Shown: one piece after another, positions 9,538 through 17,238 of the stretch
Numbering within the stretch: position 1 is the first letter of the stretch
Layout: every line of letters begins with the position of its first letter
Assembly (NCBI GenBank): GCA_947462335.1
Contig: OX381704.1
Span: 21,282,442-21,346,441, forward strand
Direction: 5' to 3'
Length of the DNA: 64,000 bases
Origin: Harmothoe impar
Taxonomy: Eukaryota; Annelida; Polychaeta; Phyllodocida; Polynoidae
The notes under the pieces: generated by a model
What the model saw: the letters and a program-made list of their open reading frames with translations, nothing else
The model's database searches: none
What the model was told of the DNA's origin: nothing
Translations under genes and position numbers: made by a program

Positions 9538-10547
9538 AACTTTGCTAGTTGACGAGATGTTATACCAGTACCACTCTGTGCAGTATTAGCTTTACGTTTA
9601 CGCTTTGGTGTTACACTATATGAACGTCTTCTGAAGGGGGAGCCAGTCATAGAACTAACACTCTTGAAAGATTCTTTGTTTCTGACGAACTTGAGGTCTG
9701 GGTTCAACCTTTTAACAGCTGCGATGAAGTACTTTTGTCCTATGGGAGGTTGCTTCTTAGTTAGACTATTTTTCCGAGCTGCATCACCTAGTAGATCAAT
9801 GATGTTACTCCCTTGTATACGCCGCCCGTGCACTACTAGTTCACCACTAGGAGTCCAGTTGATAGTACCTCTACCTTTGTCAGAGTCTGCTAAGTGTCTA
9901 TACAGATTCATAGCAGTCTTCTGATAAGTAGTAGGTACACGCCTTTGAATTAAAGCATCCATCACCATGACACCTTGTCTACCTATAGGTCCTGTGTCTT
10001 CTTCTTCTCTTTCTTCTTCTTCTTGAGACTCATATTCATCGTCTCCACTAGCACCAGGTAAACTTGGAGTTGGAGTTTGATGACTAGTAGTAGAAAACAT
10101 ATCGTCATCATCGCCTGAAGTAGCTTCATCGTCTGCTTCTTCCCCTCTCCTACCTCTTTTGTGACGTTGTTGAGTAATATTTCTAGGGTTCATAGAAGAA
10201 GCAGCTCGACTCACAATTTTAGCTTTTTTGTATAGTATAGAAGATTTAGTCATGAGCTGGTTGTATCTACTGAGTCTCTCACTAGTGTTCAACTGAGAGT
10301 CATTCAATACTCTAGTTGCTTCTTTCTGTAAGTGACTCAATATCTCCACTAGACTACTGTGTGGGGATAGTTTTTCTCTGACTAGTTGACTCTCATAGAA
10401 CTGAGTTTGAGGGTCTGGTAGCACAGCTGGAGCAGAAGACGCGAGTGTTGCACTAGGTAGCGGGTCAGTGTTAGTAGTAGAAGAAATGGGGGTGTCGCTT
10501 TTACCTACTAAATCAGGTCTCACTAAAGCCATACGTGTGTAAGACAT
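9519..10547 (-). CDS. Conserved Polinton protein of unknown function
   Basis: 342 residues, ATG at 10547. Residues 130-190 are highly charged (RKRGRR then Asp/Glu runs), and residues 195-300 form a compact domain containing TINWTPSGELVVHGRRI, SNIIDLLGDAARK and FIAAVKRLNPDL. The C-terminus is basic (PKRKRK), consistent with nuclear entry. Comparable domains recur in animal Polintons next to the integrase; the function is not established and I do not assign one. The start is 2 nt after the preceding stop and the end overlaps the integrase. Confidence 0.75.
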   Translation of the reverse strand: MSYTRMALVRPDLVGKSDTPISSTTNTDPLPSATLASSAPAVLPDPQTQFYESQLVREKLSPHSSLVEILSHLQKEATRVLNDSQLNTSERLSRYNQLMTKSSILYKKAKIVSRAASSMNPRNITQQRHKRGRRGEEADDEATSGDDDDMFSTTSHQTPTPSLPGASGDDEYESQEEEEREEEDTGPIGRQGVMVMDALIQRRVPTTYQKTAMNLYRHLADSDKGRGTINWTPSGELVVHGRRIQGSNIIDLLGDAARKNSLTKKQPPIGQKYFIAAVKRLNPDLKFVRNKESFKSVSSMTGSPFRRRSYSVTPKRKRKANTAQSGTGITSRQLAKLWRTKL

Positions 10548-10549
10548 GA

Positions 10550-10960
10550 CTACCGTTTGACAGCTGATCCTATGAGACTAGTAATAAGAGGTAGTGCTAC
10601 ACCCAGTAGTGCACCTATGAAGCCACCGTCCTGCTGTAGTATTCGTCTCTTAGCTATGACAGTAATCTTAGGTTTTGTTATAGCTCTCAGCTGTTTCTTG
10701 TACGGCGATAACTTCTTGACTGCGTGAAGGTAGTTCGGTGTCAAGGTTTTGTTCATTACATTGACACATATGACACTCATTAGTCTGATCACTTCTTCAC
10801 TGAGACCTCTCACTAAATGTTGACAGTCTGTACTACTACATTTAGCTATATGTTTCAACAGAGAGTAATGCCGACGTAAAGAAACTAACTTTTGGTAGTA
10901 AGCACTTCTCTGACGGCGCTTAAGACTCTTAGCACGCTTACTCTTAGTACTCCCCTTCAT
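10550..10960 (-). CDS. Basic protein with C-terminal membrane-active helix
   Basis: 136 residues from the ATG at 10960, which overlaps the ATPase stop as ATGA; the longer frame would need TTG. The N-terminal half is Lys/Arg-rich (KSKRAKSLKRRQRS). The end carries KRRILQQDGG followed by a Gly/Leu-rich helix (FIGALLGVALPLITSLIG). This QxGG-plus-amphipathic-helix ending is seen in Polinton and adenovirus minor core proteins that disrupt membranes. Its position inside the virion block agrees. Function is inferred. Confidence 0.7.
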   Translation of the reverse strand: MKGSTKSKRAKSLKRRQRSAYYQKLVSLRRHYSLLKHIAKCSSTDCQHLVRGLSEEVIRLMSVICVNVMNKTLTPNYLHAVKKLSPYKKQLRAITKPKITVIAKRRILQQDGGFIGALLGVALPLITSLIGSAVKR

Positions 10961-11697
10961 TTCTTCTGCTTTTTCCCAGTAGGAATGAATACTACGCTGT
11001 TCCAAGGTGTTGTTATACTGTTCCTCACTCGCAAGTTGTCAGGTGTGCTCTGCTTACAGTCCAACACTATGTATGAGTGTTTAGCTGTAGTCTCTTTGTT
11101 ATATACCTGAGTCAAGAAAGATGGTTGCGCTGGGAAAGCTTGTCTAGATATATAACTTATCTGACTCATATCTCGAGGGTTTTTAAAAATAACTAGATAA
11201 TGACTGTTCAAACTGAGAGTCCTGAAGTCTTTGTTAGCAAAGAATAAGTTCTGAGTAATGAATATTACATTCATGTTCATATGATGAGAACCTTTGATGA
11301 AGAGGTCTTTAGCTATAGGTGCATATTCTGGGTCTAACAAGTCGTCTATGATGAGCATCGAGTGTTTACTAGTATCTCGACTAGAGTTGAAAAGTTCATC
11401 CCTTGTAAGAAGACCTTCGTTGAATTTCACACCTGCACTTTTCAACTTTTCAAACTCTGGTTGCCACTGGCTGTAGCAGTAAGTTATATCGTGTACTTCA
11501 GGTGTGACGAGAGTCTTCACGTTATTTATCACTTCGAATACTAGACGACTCTTACCACAGGATGTAGGTCCAGCTATTAACCAGGTTGGGGAAATCCTAT
11601 CTTTAACCCCATGCCGGGAGAAAAGACAGTGAGGGGGTTTCTGCCCTTGATATTTGGTCAATATACATGTAACTATAGGTTCAATAAGAAAATCCAA
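10957..11697 (-). CDS. Genome-packaging ATPase (FtsK/HerA type)
   Basis: Residues are counted from the 5' limit of the frame. Walker A is GPTSCGKS (43-50), Walker B is MLIIDDLLD (114-122), and a sensor motif VIFITQN lies at 144-150. Family members pump DNA into preformed capsids. The start is a problem: position 11697 is TTG, there is no in-frame ATG upstream before a stop at 11716-11718, and the first internal ATG would remove Walker A. So either translation starts at a near-cognate codon, or a short upstream exon is spliced on. The stop overlaps the next gene's ATG. Confidence 0.85.
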   Translation of the reverse strand: MDFLIEPIVTCILTKYQGQKPPHCLFSRHGVKDRISPTWLIAGPTSCGKSRLVFEVINNVKTLVTPEVHDITYCYSQWQPEFEKLKSAGVKFNEGLLTRDELFNSSRDTSKHSMLIIDDLLDPEYAPIAKDLFIKGSHHMNMNVIFITQNLFFANKDFRTLSLNSHYLVIFKNPRDMSQISYISRQAFPAQPSFLTQVYNKETTAKHSYIVLDCKQSTPDNLRVRNSITTPWNSVVFIPTGKKQKK

Positions 11698-11718
11698 TTT
11701 GCGAATATCTAAACATTA

Positions 11719-12187
11719 TTTGCTAAAATAGATTAACCTAGATAAAGGTAGAGAACATAATTAGCTAGGTATATGTGAATGGGCTTGTATAACGGCCTTG
11801 TATTTCGTGAAATATAATGATTTGAATGAGAAAATATAACCAAAATAAGGTAAAATTGTAGTGGACTCCCCTCCCCCCTTTACCCCTCAGTCACCACCAC
11901 ACCTCTATTAACTACATCAATGGGAGATTCCCCCTTGGAGGGGCGGACCAGCGGCCGCCCTTATCTCTACCAGCGGCCCTTATCTCTAGAGATAAGGGCC
12001 GCCGGGAGCGGGCCCAAGTAAAGGAGAATCTCCCCTTGCTGGTAGAACCTCCCATATGGGCTAATATACCTGTGGTGGAGAATATCCCGGATTGTCCAGG
12101 CCTGTTAACATAGTGAAAGGTGACTGTAGTCTAGGATCGAATTCAACAGATTCCACAGCGGTAGAGACGTCCATCTTAGTGCAGTGA
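11719..12187. other. Non-coding gap with a long palindrome
   Basis: No gene seen. It lies between the ATPase frame and the death-domain gene stop. It contains a perfect 30-bp palindrome at 11973-12002, set in a wider nested inverted repeat spanning about 11922-12045, and a separate CCCATATGGG palindrome near 12052. GC-rich islands here contrast with AT-rich surroundings. It could be the promoter, or the first exon region, of the virion block. Confidence 0.6.
11973..12002. repeat. Perfect 30-bp palindrome
   Basis: Each 15-nt arm reads GCGGCCCTTATCTCT towards the centre, with no mismatch and no spacer (centre at 11987/11988, TCTAGA). A partial third copy of the arm lies just to the left at about 11950-11969. 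It could form a cruciform, or bind a dimeric protein. Confidence 0.95.
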
Positions 12188-12874
12188 TCAGACGAGAGTG
12201 GTCAACACTGGAGTGACACAGCTCACTTTTATGGCTTTGGGTACAGCTGCATACAACCCTTGAACATACATTGCGACGTCGCTGCGACCCATGTCGTCTT
12301 GCAACACTTTCATCAGAGCTATAGGCTCAGACGTCTCGTTGTACTTCCAAGCTCTCAGCACTTCATAGACGGGGTTCTTGACAGTTCTGTCAGAAGGCAC
12401 AGGTTGAGAGATGAAAGCTATTTCATGAGAAGTCAACCCTAAGTAGATCCCTATGGTCTTCCAGTCTCTAGGGCAGAGCTCAGACAAAAGAGAGAAATAT
12501 TTCTGCACTTTCCACTCCATGTCTCCACTCTCTAAGCCATCCCACATGTCATGCTTGTCCATGTACTCACGTGAGAATTGGATGAGGTCCATACGGTAAG
12601 ATTCCTCCAAAGCGTCTGCTAGTTCTTCCCACCTAGTAGTACAACTTTTCTGGTACCAAGTAGTGAACATTTCTCTAGCTTGAGTTATGACACTTCTCTC
12701 ACAACTGAGATATCCCATGTCCTTCAAGTTCACTTTGAGGTATGAACCTAACCGTATGTAATCTGATGTCGGCAACTTACTACTTATTTTCAGTAGCATA
12801 GCGTCTGGTAAGTATCCTAACGGCTCTCCTTTGAAGAATGATGATACAGGTACTACCAAATTGAAATCTGCCAT
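12188..12874 (-). CDS. Tandem death-domain protein (Polinton cargo)
   Basis: 228 residues, ATG at 12874. Two successive death-fold units can be read. Residues ~24-105 carry LPTSDYIRLGSYLKV, then TTWYQKS and RWEELADALEESYRMDL. Residues ~125-205 carry LCPRDWKTIGIYLGLTSHEI (Trp138), then EVLRAWKYNE and LMKVLQDDMGRSDVAMYV. The pattern W-x-LGxxLGL...I then LxxWxxx...LxxxLxxxxRxD matches classical death domains. Such proteins bind other death domains in apoptosis and NF-kB-type signalling. No protease, kinase, signal peptide or membrane segment is present, so an adaptor or decoy is likely. A TATA box lies 80 nt upstream. Family assignment is from motif pattern, not a search. Confidence 0.75.
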   Translation of the reverse strand: MADFNLVVPVSSFFKGEPLGYLPDAMLLKISSKLPTSDYIRLGSYLKVNLKDMGYLSCERSVITQAREMFTTWYQKSCTTRWEELADALEESYRMDLIQFSREYMDKHDMWDGLESGDMEWKVQKYFSLLSELCPRDWKTIGIYLGLTSHEIAFISQPVPSDRTVKNPVYEVLRAWKYNETSEPIALMKVLQDDMGRSDVAMYVQGLYAAVPKAIKVSCVTPVLTTLV

Positions 12875-12952
12875 GATGAGCGAGTGTGTGAAGGAGTAGA
12901 CAGGCAGGTAGGTAGGTAGAGCGTTGTATGGGGTGTTGTAGGTTAGGGGGAG

Positions 12953-12962
12953 CTTTTATATA
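12953..12962 (-). promoter_or_regulatory. TATA box of the death-domain gene
   Basis: TATATAAAAG on the minus strand, about 80 nt upstream of the ATG at 12874. A dedicated promoter means the gene can be expressed separately from the virion block. Confidence 0.6.
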
Positions 12963-13159
12963 GCTCTTTAGACTAGAATACGTAGGGAAATCGTGTAAAG
13001 AGTATGCAAAACGTTCTGAGTTCGAACTCCTCGCCCCCTATCCATTTCACACTAGAGGGGTGCTCCCCACCCCATACACCCTATGCTAATACTATACACA
13101 CCCCCCACCCCACCCAACTCTATACGATGCACTAACGTTTCACTTTTTTATCAGAGTGT

Positions 13160-13813
13160 TTACAATAACATTCTGAGCGCTAAACCACTACGATGAGAGG
13201 ACGTTGTAATATCACGCTCCCACTGACTTAAATAAGTTTTAACTCTGTATCTGTCTGCTTCAGTGTAACGTTCTAGATACGTATCTGGGATTTTGAAAAT
13301 GTCTTCTACTTTCAAATCTGAACGACCTGCTAAGTTCCTTTGAAGCCGACAACCTAGCATGTCTATGATACTCTCTAACAAGTAATGTGTCGGCATGTCT
13401 TGATTAGAGTGGTACTGAGGATGATGAGGGTTGTTTGCGTAGTGATGTTTCAGCGCTGATTCCCACATTGCAAGGTGGTCAGAGTTCTTGAGAGGTTTTG
13501 AACTCTTAAGGCGGCCAAACTTCCACCCGTATCCAACAGCTTCTACAGCTGAAAACTTAGACAAGTCGTGCTTCATTATCAACTTGTCTATACATTTAGC
13601 TTCACTCTCATTGAAGCTATCACTTAGCAGAACCCAAGTGTAATACAACCATTTCCTATGCTCTAAAGTCTGTTTGAAATGATTGAAAATGTACTGTAAA
13701 GTTTTTACAGTGCATGTGACAGACTCTTTTCTTTCACACACATACTGTAATACTAACTCGTCTTCAGGGTATCTAGCCTTAACTAGCGTGTAGAGGTCGT
13801 GAGCTGTCTTCAT
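13160..13813 (-). CDS. DUF5662 / HD-like protein (Polinton cargo)
   Basis: 217 residues, ATG at 13813. The centre carries HDLSKF (82-87), then AVEAVGYGWKFG, a Trp117 and His123-His124 pair (WESALKHHYANN), NPHHPQ (128-133) and an acidic LLESIIDML (145-153). The HDLSKFS...W..AL.HHy.NNPHH order is the signature of DUF5662, an HD-like family of suspected metal-dependent hydrolases found in phages, large viruses and some animals. The reaction is not established; nucleotide or phosphate ester hydrolysis is a guess. It has its own TATA-like element upstream. Confidence 0.75.
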   Translation of the reverse strand: MKTAHDLYTLVKARYPEDELVLQYVCERKESVTCTVKTLQYIFNHFKQTLEHRKWLYYTWVLLSDSFNESEAKCIDKLIMKHDLSKFSAVEAVGYGWKFGRLKSSKPLKNSDHLAMWESALKHHYANNPHHPQYHSNQDMPTHYLLESIIDMLGCRLQRNLAGRSDLKVEDIFKIPDTYLERYTEADRYRVKTYLSQWERDITTSSHRSGLALRMLL

Positions 13814-13861
13814 GATGACGTTGAAAGGTCGTTTGAATGAGTGAGTGCACTTACACGACCC

Positions 13862-13867
13862 TATATA
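13862..13867 (-). promoter_or_regulatory. TATA-like element upstream of the DUF5662-like gene
   Basis: The minus strand reads GAGTATATAGGG about 50 nt upstream of the ATG at 13813. Confidence 0.45.
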
Positions 13868-14020
13868 CTCTGAGTGATTTATGACTTGACAACTAACCGT
13901 TTAAAACACAGTGTGCATGTAAAATTTTTAAGAAGTAGAGTGACAGTTTGAAGGGGAGTCTCTCAATATATGAGAGACCAGAGTTAGTTTGTTAGTACAC
14001 CTATACTTTTTTCACTTTTT

Positions 14021-14026
14021 TTTATT
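14021..14026 (-). terminator. Poly(A) signal of the orphan gene at 14071-14763
   Basis: AATAAA on the minus strand about 45 nt beyond the stop codon at 14071, within an A-rich tract on that strand. It separates this gene's transcript from the DUF5662-like gene. Confidence 0.45.
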
Positions 14027-14070
14027 TTTTGTGAAGCATCTAATAGACTATTGGTCAAAGTTTTTTTTCA

Positions 14071-14763
14071 TCAGTTAGGGGAGAAGGATTGAGTTGGAAA
14101 GGCTGTCACCAGTTCATACAAGACTCCTTGGCACAGTAGAGTAGGGTTTTGACAACGTTGTACAACTACTCTTACAACGTGACAACACCCGTTTGCATTG
14201 TGTCCAATCTCAGTCTTGTATGCTCTTTCATACAGAAACCGATCTGAAGAGTATTTAGCACGTGTTATCTTGTCAGGAGCTGATACTGTGTGCTTGATTA
14301 AGCCATGTACCATACTCGTAGAGATGAACACGGAATTTCCCAGCTGGTGTGATTCAAGCTGATTAATTTTGAAGTAGGGTTTCGTCCTACATTTTTGAAA
14401 GTTGATAGCTGAAGCTACTACACTATGAGAAGTTACACTGTGTTGTAACTTAGAAACTAGCAGTAACACGTTACTCACTACTTCAGATTGAGTAGCTTTC
14501 CCAGTAGAACTAGTTATGAACTTCTTGAGAGAAGGACTACTAGCATTTATAGGAGTCGTGTTGTTATGCAGAAAACAATTTGAAAAATCTAAATTTGGAG
14601 GTATGTAACTATCTCTGATGTACTCTTCAGGACAATATCTGAACAACTGCTTTTCCTCACCAGTCTCTACTCCACTCTTGACGTCTGAAATGAACTCCCA
14701 AACTGACCGCCTGTGTTTAGTGCTGAGTGAAATCGGTAGAGGTGTACAAGCTGCACTGGACAT
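14071..14763 (-). CDS. Orphan Polinton protein
   Basis: 230 residues from the ATG at 14763. I do not recognise a family. It is Ser/Thr/His-rich and without transmembrane segments. The C-terminal half (residues ~120-215) looks folded, with KCRTKPYFKI, QLGNSVFISTSMVHGLIKH and paired cysteines in NGCCHVVRVVVQRCQ. It is the first minus-strand gene next to the central divergent promoter, a place where early genes would be expected. A TATAAATA on the minus strand at 14972-14979 is about 210 nt upstream. The function is unknown. Confidence 0.6.
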   Translation of the reverse strand: MSSAACTPLPISLSTKHRRSVWEFISDVKSGVETGEEKQLFRYCPEEYIRDSYIPPNLDFSNCFLHNNTTPINASSPSLKKFITSSTGKATQSEVVSNVLLLVSKLQHSVTSHSVVASAINFQKCRTKPYFKINQLESHQLGNSVFISTSMVHGLIKHTVSAPDKITRAKYSSDRFLYERAYKTEIGHNANGCCHVVRVVVQRCQNPTLLCQGVLYELVTAFPTQSFSPN

Positions 14764-15504
14764 GTTGTCTCAGAGCTGCTCAGTTTGAATCTGATCACAG
14801 CCGGTTGTTTTCAACGTACACTAATCGTTTCCCCCACCCTCTCTAGAAAAGTAGTGTTCACAAATTAACTCACTTGAACGAAAATCTTTCAAACAAACGT
14901 CAAGAAGAAAATGTAAACTTCACCTTCAAACTTGTCAATCATATAATAAGTTAAAAAAAAAATTTAGATTGTATTTATATTTTTTCATCTTGAAAAGTGT
15001 AGTATAAGATACAACATTCATGAACGTTCCTTTTATGTTGCAACGCCCTATCCAGCTGACAGCCACTGTGCTATCTGAATAGAGTTCACATTTCCAACTG
15101 TTGTTTTTCAACTTTTTGTTTTACTCTCCGCAGAAGCACCAGTCTGTTATGGGTTATCCCGTGCTTATTTATGTAGTGTGGTTGATAAAGATACATTGTA
15201 TCCAAACTCAGCCTAGTGCTTTACTATAGTGACATGTGCGTATAATTGTCGTACAATAACAATTAGAGATGAAATATGAAAAAAATGTCAGACGTCAAAT
15301 GTTCGTCTATTGTCGTTCAACAAACGTGTGACAACGTTTGACAATCGTTGTCAGTAAAATTAGTATATATACCCCTTGATTTGCTCAGTTGAAATCAAAC
15401 CGCTCCTGAGCTGCTCAACTGTGACGACTACTCTACTCTACACTTGCCACTCTACACGCTGCCTCTACCTTTCAACTTCTACAAACTAACTGTTTTAGTT
15501 TAGG
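14764..15504. promoter_or_regulatory. Central divergent promoter region of the Polinton
   Basis: 740 bp between a minus-strand ATG (14763) and a plus-strand ATG (15505). It holds TATAAATA on the minus strand (14972-14979) and TATATATA on the plus strand (15364-15371). An inverted repeat TGACAACG/CGTTGTCA at 15329-15353 lies just upstream of the plus TATA. Similar CGTTNAAC-type words recur nearby. Related words with a GAGCTGCTCA core occur near both ends of the region, suggesting shared control of both directions. Confidence 0.6.
15364..15371 (+). promoter_or_regulatory. TATA box of the SIM-bearing protein gene
   Basis: TATATATA, with an initiator-like TCAGTTG about 20-25 nt downstream and the ATG about 140 nt downstream. 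Confidence 0.55.
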
Positions 15505-17040
15505 ATGCGGTCTGCTGGCAACAAGAGCTCTAAGAAGAGTTCTAAAGTCGCTAAGAGCAAGAACTTAGTTCTGGACGTTTCTGTGGAGATACCTCCTACA
15601 GTGAGCAATGAAGTACAGTGGATTCATCGTCCAAGTACACCTGAAGAGCAGAGTGCAGCTATCTTGGGGTTACATCACGATCTGGACTGCATGCTGGCTC
15701 CTTCCACTGGCGTACTGGACCGTGATGTATCTACGTCAGCTCCAGCTTTGAGCTCTACAAGCTTCAGCAACCCTGAACCGCCCCAAGATGTCCTCACTTA
15801 CCAGACCCTGTCACAGGTCATGCCCGTGGGCCGAGGCAATGGAGCTCTTCCCACTGCCGCTACTCCTCCAGTCATCATCGACTTGACTGGTGATGAGATA
15901 CTTCTTCGACCCAGTACACCAATCGTCATCGACTTGACAGAGGACGAAGTAGAAGAAGGTGAAATCATCGGGCACGACTTGAATGAAGTACTAGATGAGT
16001 GGTTCCAGAGAGCTGAAGCTGAAGGACGCTGCGCGCCACCTGCCTCACCTGTCACTACAGCTGTACCAGCCGACATTGTAGTGAGGGATAGTGCTGGGGC
16101 CGTCATCACTCCTGGCTTGACTGACACTGTTGTCGTCATCAACGGAGAAGCTACAGTAGTCACGGATGAGTACTACTCAAGAGTAGTAGGTGACACAAGT
16201 GGTGAAGTGAATCCTCCCAAGGGCGTGACGACTGCTACTAAAAGAAGTCCATCTCCACAGATCCAGCCAGAAGCAGTTGTTGAAAAAAAAAAGAAGCGAA
16301 AGTACACCAAGAGTGTGGCTACTGTAGCTGCAGCTGCTGCACGTGCTGCAAAGGCTGGTGTGGGAAGTGTTACTTCCCAATCTACGGTTGCTACTGCTGT
16401 TGTGACACCGCTTCCGCCGAGGAATGGATCCAAGAAAGTTGGGTCTAAGCTGGCTAACTTCCGCATAGTCCCTTTGACTGGTGAGAAGTGGCCTAGTCGG
16501 TTTGGATTCCCATCTCAACAAGCTGAAGGTAGCATTGTTCCTGACCAACTCTTCTACCCACCTGGAGATACATGCACGCTGCTTGAAGTATACAAGCTCC
16601 CCTTCATCAGTGGCGTCTCAATAAGGCAATATTTGAACAAGCCTTACGAGAGGCGCGTCAACTTACGGGCAAACGACTTCAGAGGGCTCTTCTACCAGAG
16701 CAAATCTATCATAGAGAACTATGACAGGATTAAAGAAGAAGCTAAGAAAGGAGCGCCAGCAGTCCAGAACTATCTGAACTACTTAGACAACCCTGTCAAG
16801 CACACAGGTATCTTAGTCAACCTCTACAGGGGCCAACCTAAGATCCACATCGGAACGTCGTCGTACGTGGAAGAAATGGATAAAGCACTGCCGGCAGGTC
16901 GAGCAACAACAAGTCCAATACACTGTGGGTACACGGTGACTGTCAACACGATCAAAGACATACTAGAACGTGTTGGGCCGATGCTGGAGAGTGACAAGAA
17001 CTTTTACAGAAGTGTTACCACTTGCGATGAGACTGTCTAG
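15505..17040 (+). CDS. Nuclear protein with two SUMO-interacting motifs (Polinton cargo)
   Basis: 511 residues. Two near-identical SIM cores, VIIDLTGDE (123-131) and IVIDLTEDE (140-148), are each followed by acidic residues, the canonical form for binding SUMO. A basic nuclear-localisation run, KKKKRK, lies at 261-266, followed by an Ala-rich stretch. The first 300 residues look disordered. The last ~190 residues (from RIVPLTGEKWPSRFGF) look folded, with no family I recognise. Viral proteins with SIMs often engage PML bodies or SUMO pathways; here that is inference. TATA-driven and adjacent to the polymerase gene. Confidence 0.75.
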   Translation: MRSAGNKSSKKSSKVAKSKNLVLDVSVEIPPTVSNEVQWIHRPSTPEEQSAAILGLHHDLDCMLAPSTGVLDRDVSTSAPALSSTSFSNPEPPQDVLTYQTLSQVMPVGRGNGALPTAATPPVIIDLTGDEILLRPSTPIVIDLTEDEVEEGEIIGHDLNEVLDEWFQRAEAEGRCAPPASPVTTAVPADIVVRDSAGAVITPGLTDTVVVINGEATVVTDEYYSRVVGDTSGEVNPPKGVTTATKRSPSPQIQPEAVVEKKKKRKYTKSVATVAAAAARAAKAGVGSVTSQSTVATAVVTPLPPRNGSKKVGSKLANFRIVPLTGEKWPSRFGFPSQQAEGSIVPDQLFYPPGDTCTLLEVYKLPFISGVSIRQYLNKPYERRVNLRANDFRGLFYQSKSIIENYDRIKEEAKKGAPAVQNYLNYLDNPVKHTGILVNLYRGQPKIHIGTSSYVEEMDKALPAGRATTSPIHCGYTVTVNTIKDILERVGPMLESDKNFYRSVTTCDETV

Positions 17041-17114
17041 GTGAGTGCTCAACAATTAAATTACATCAGTTGTAAGGTTCCTCAACACTGTATTGATAAG
17101 GCTGTAAATTCTTT

Positions 17115-17122
17115 GCATTATG

Positions 17123-17155
<33 letters not shown>

Positions 17156-17160
17156 GCCTG
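17115..17160. repeat. TCTG microsatellite
   Basis: A run of about nine TCTG units in the short gap between the SIM-protein gene and the polymerase gene. It separates two genes with no visible TATA box for the second. Confidence 0.8.
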
Positions 17161-17238
17161 TTTGTTAGTGAGTATGTTTTAGTGGAAAAAAGGAAAGAAA
17201 AAAAGAAGGAGAGAGTGTATATCTGAAGAGTTTTTAAA

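Noticed and set aside
15798..16548. Antisense frames opposite the SIM-protein gene
   Set aside because: They come from the Thr/Ala/Val-rich composition of the sense gene and carry no domain.
17115..17160. CRISPR-like array (TCTG repeats)
   Set aside because: Simple microsatellite with no spacers; the genome is eukaryotic.
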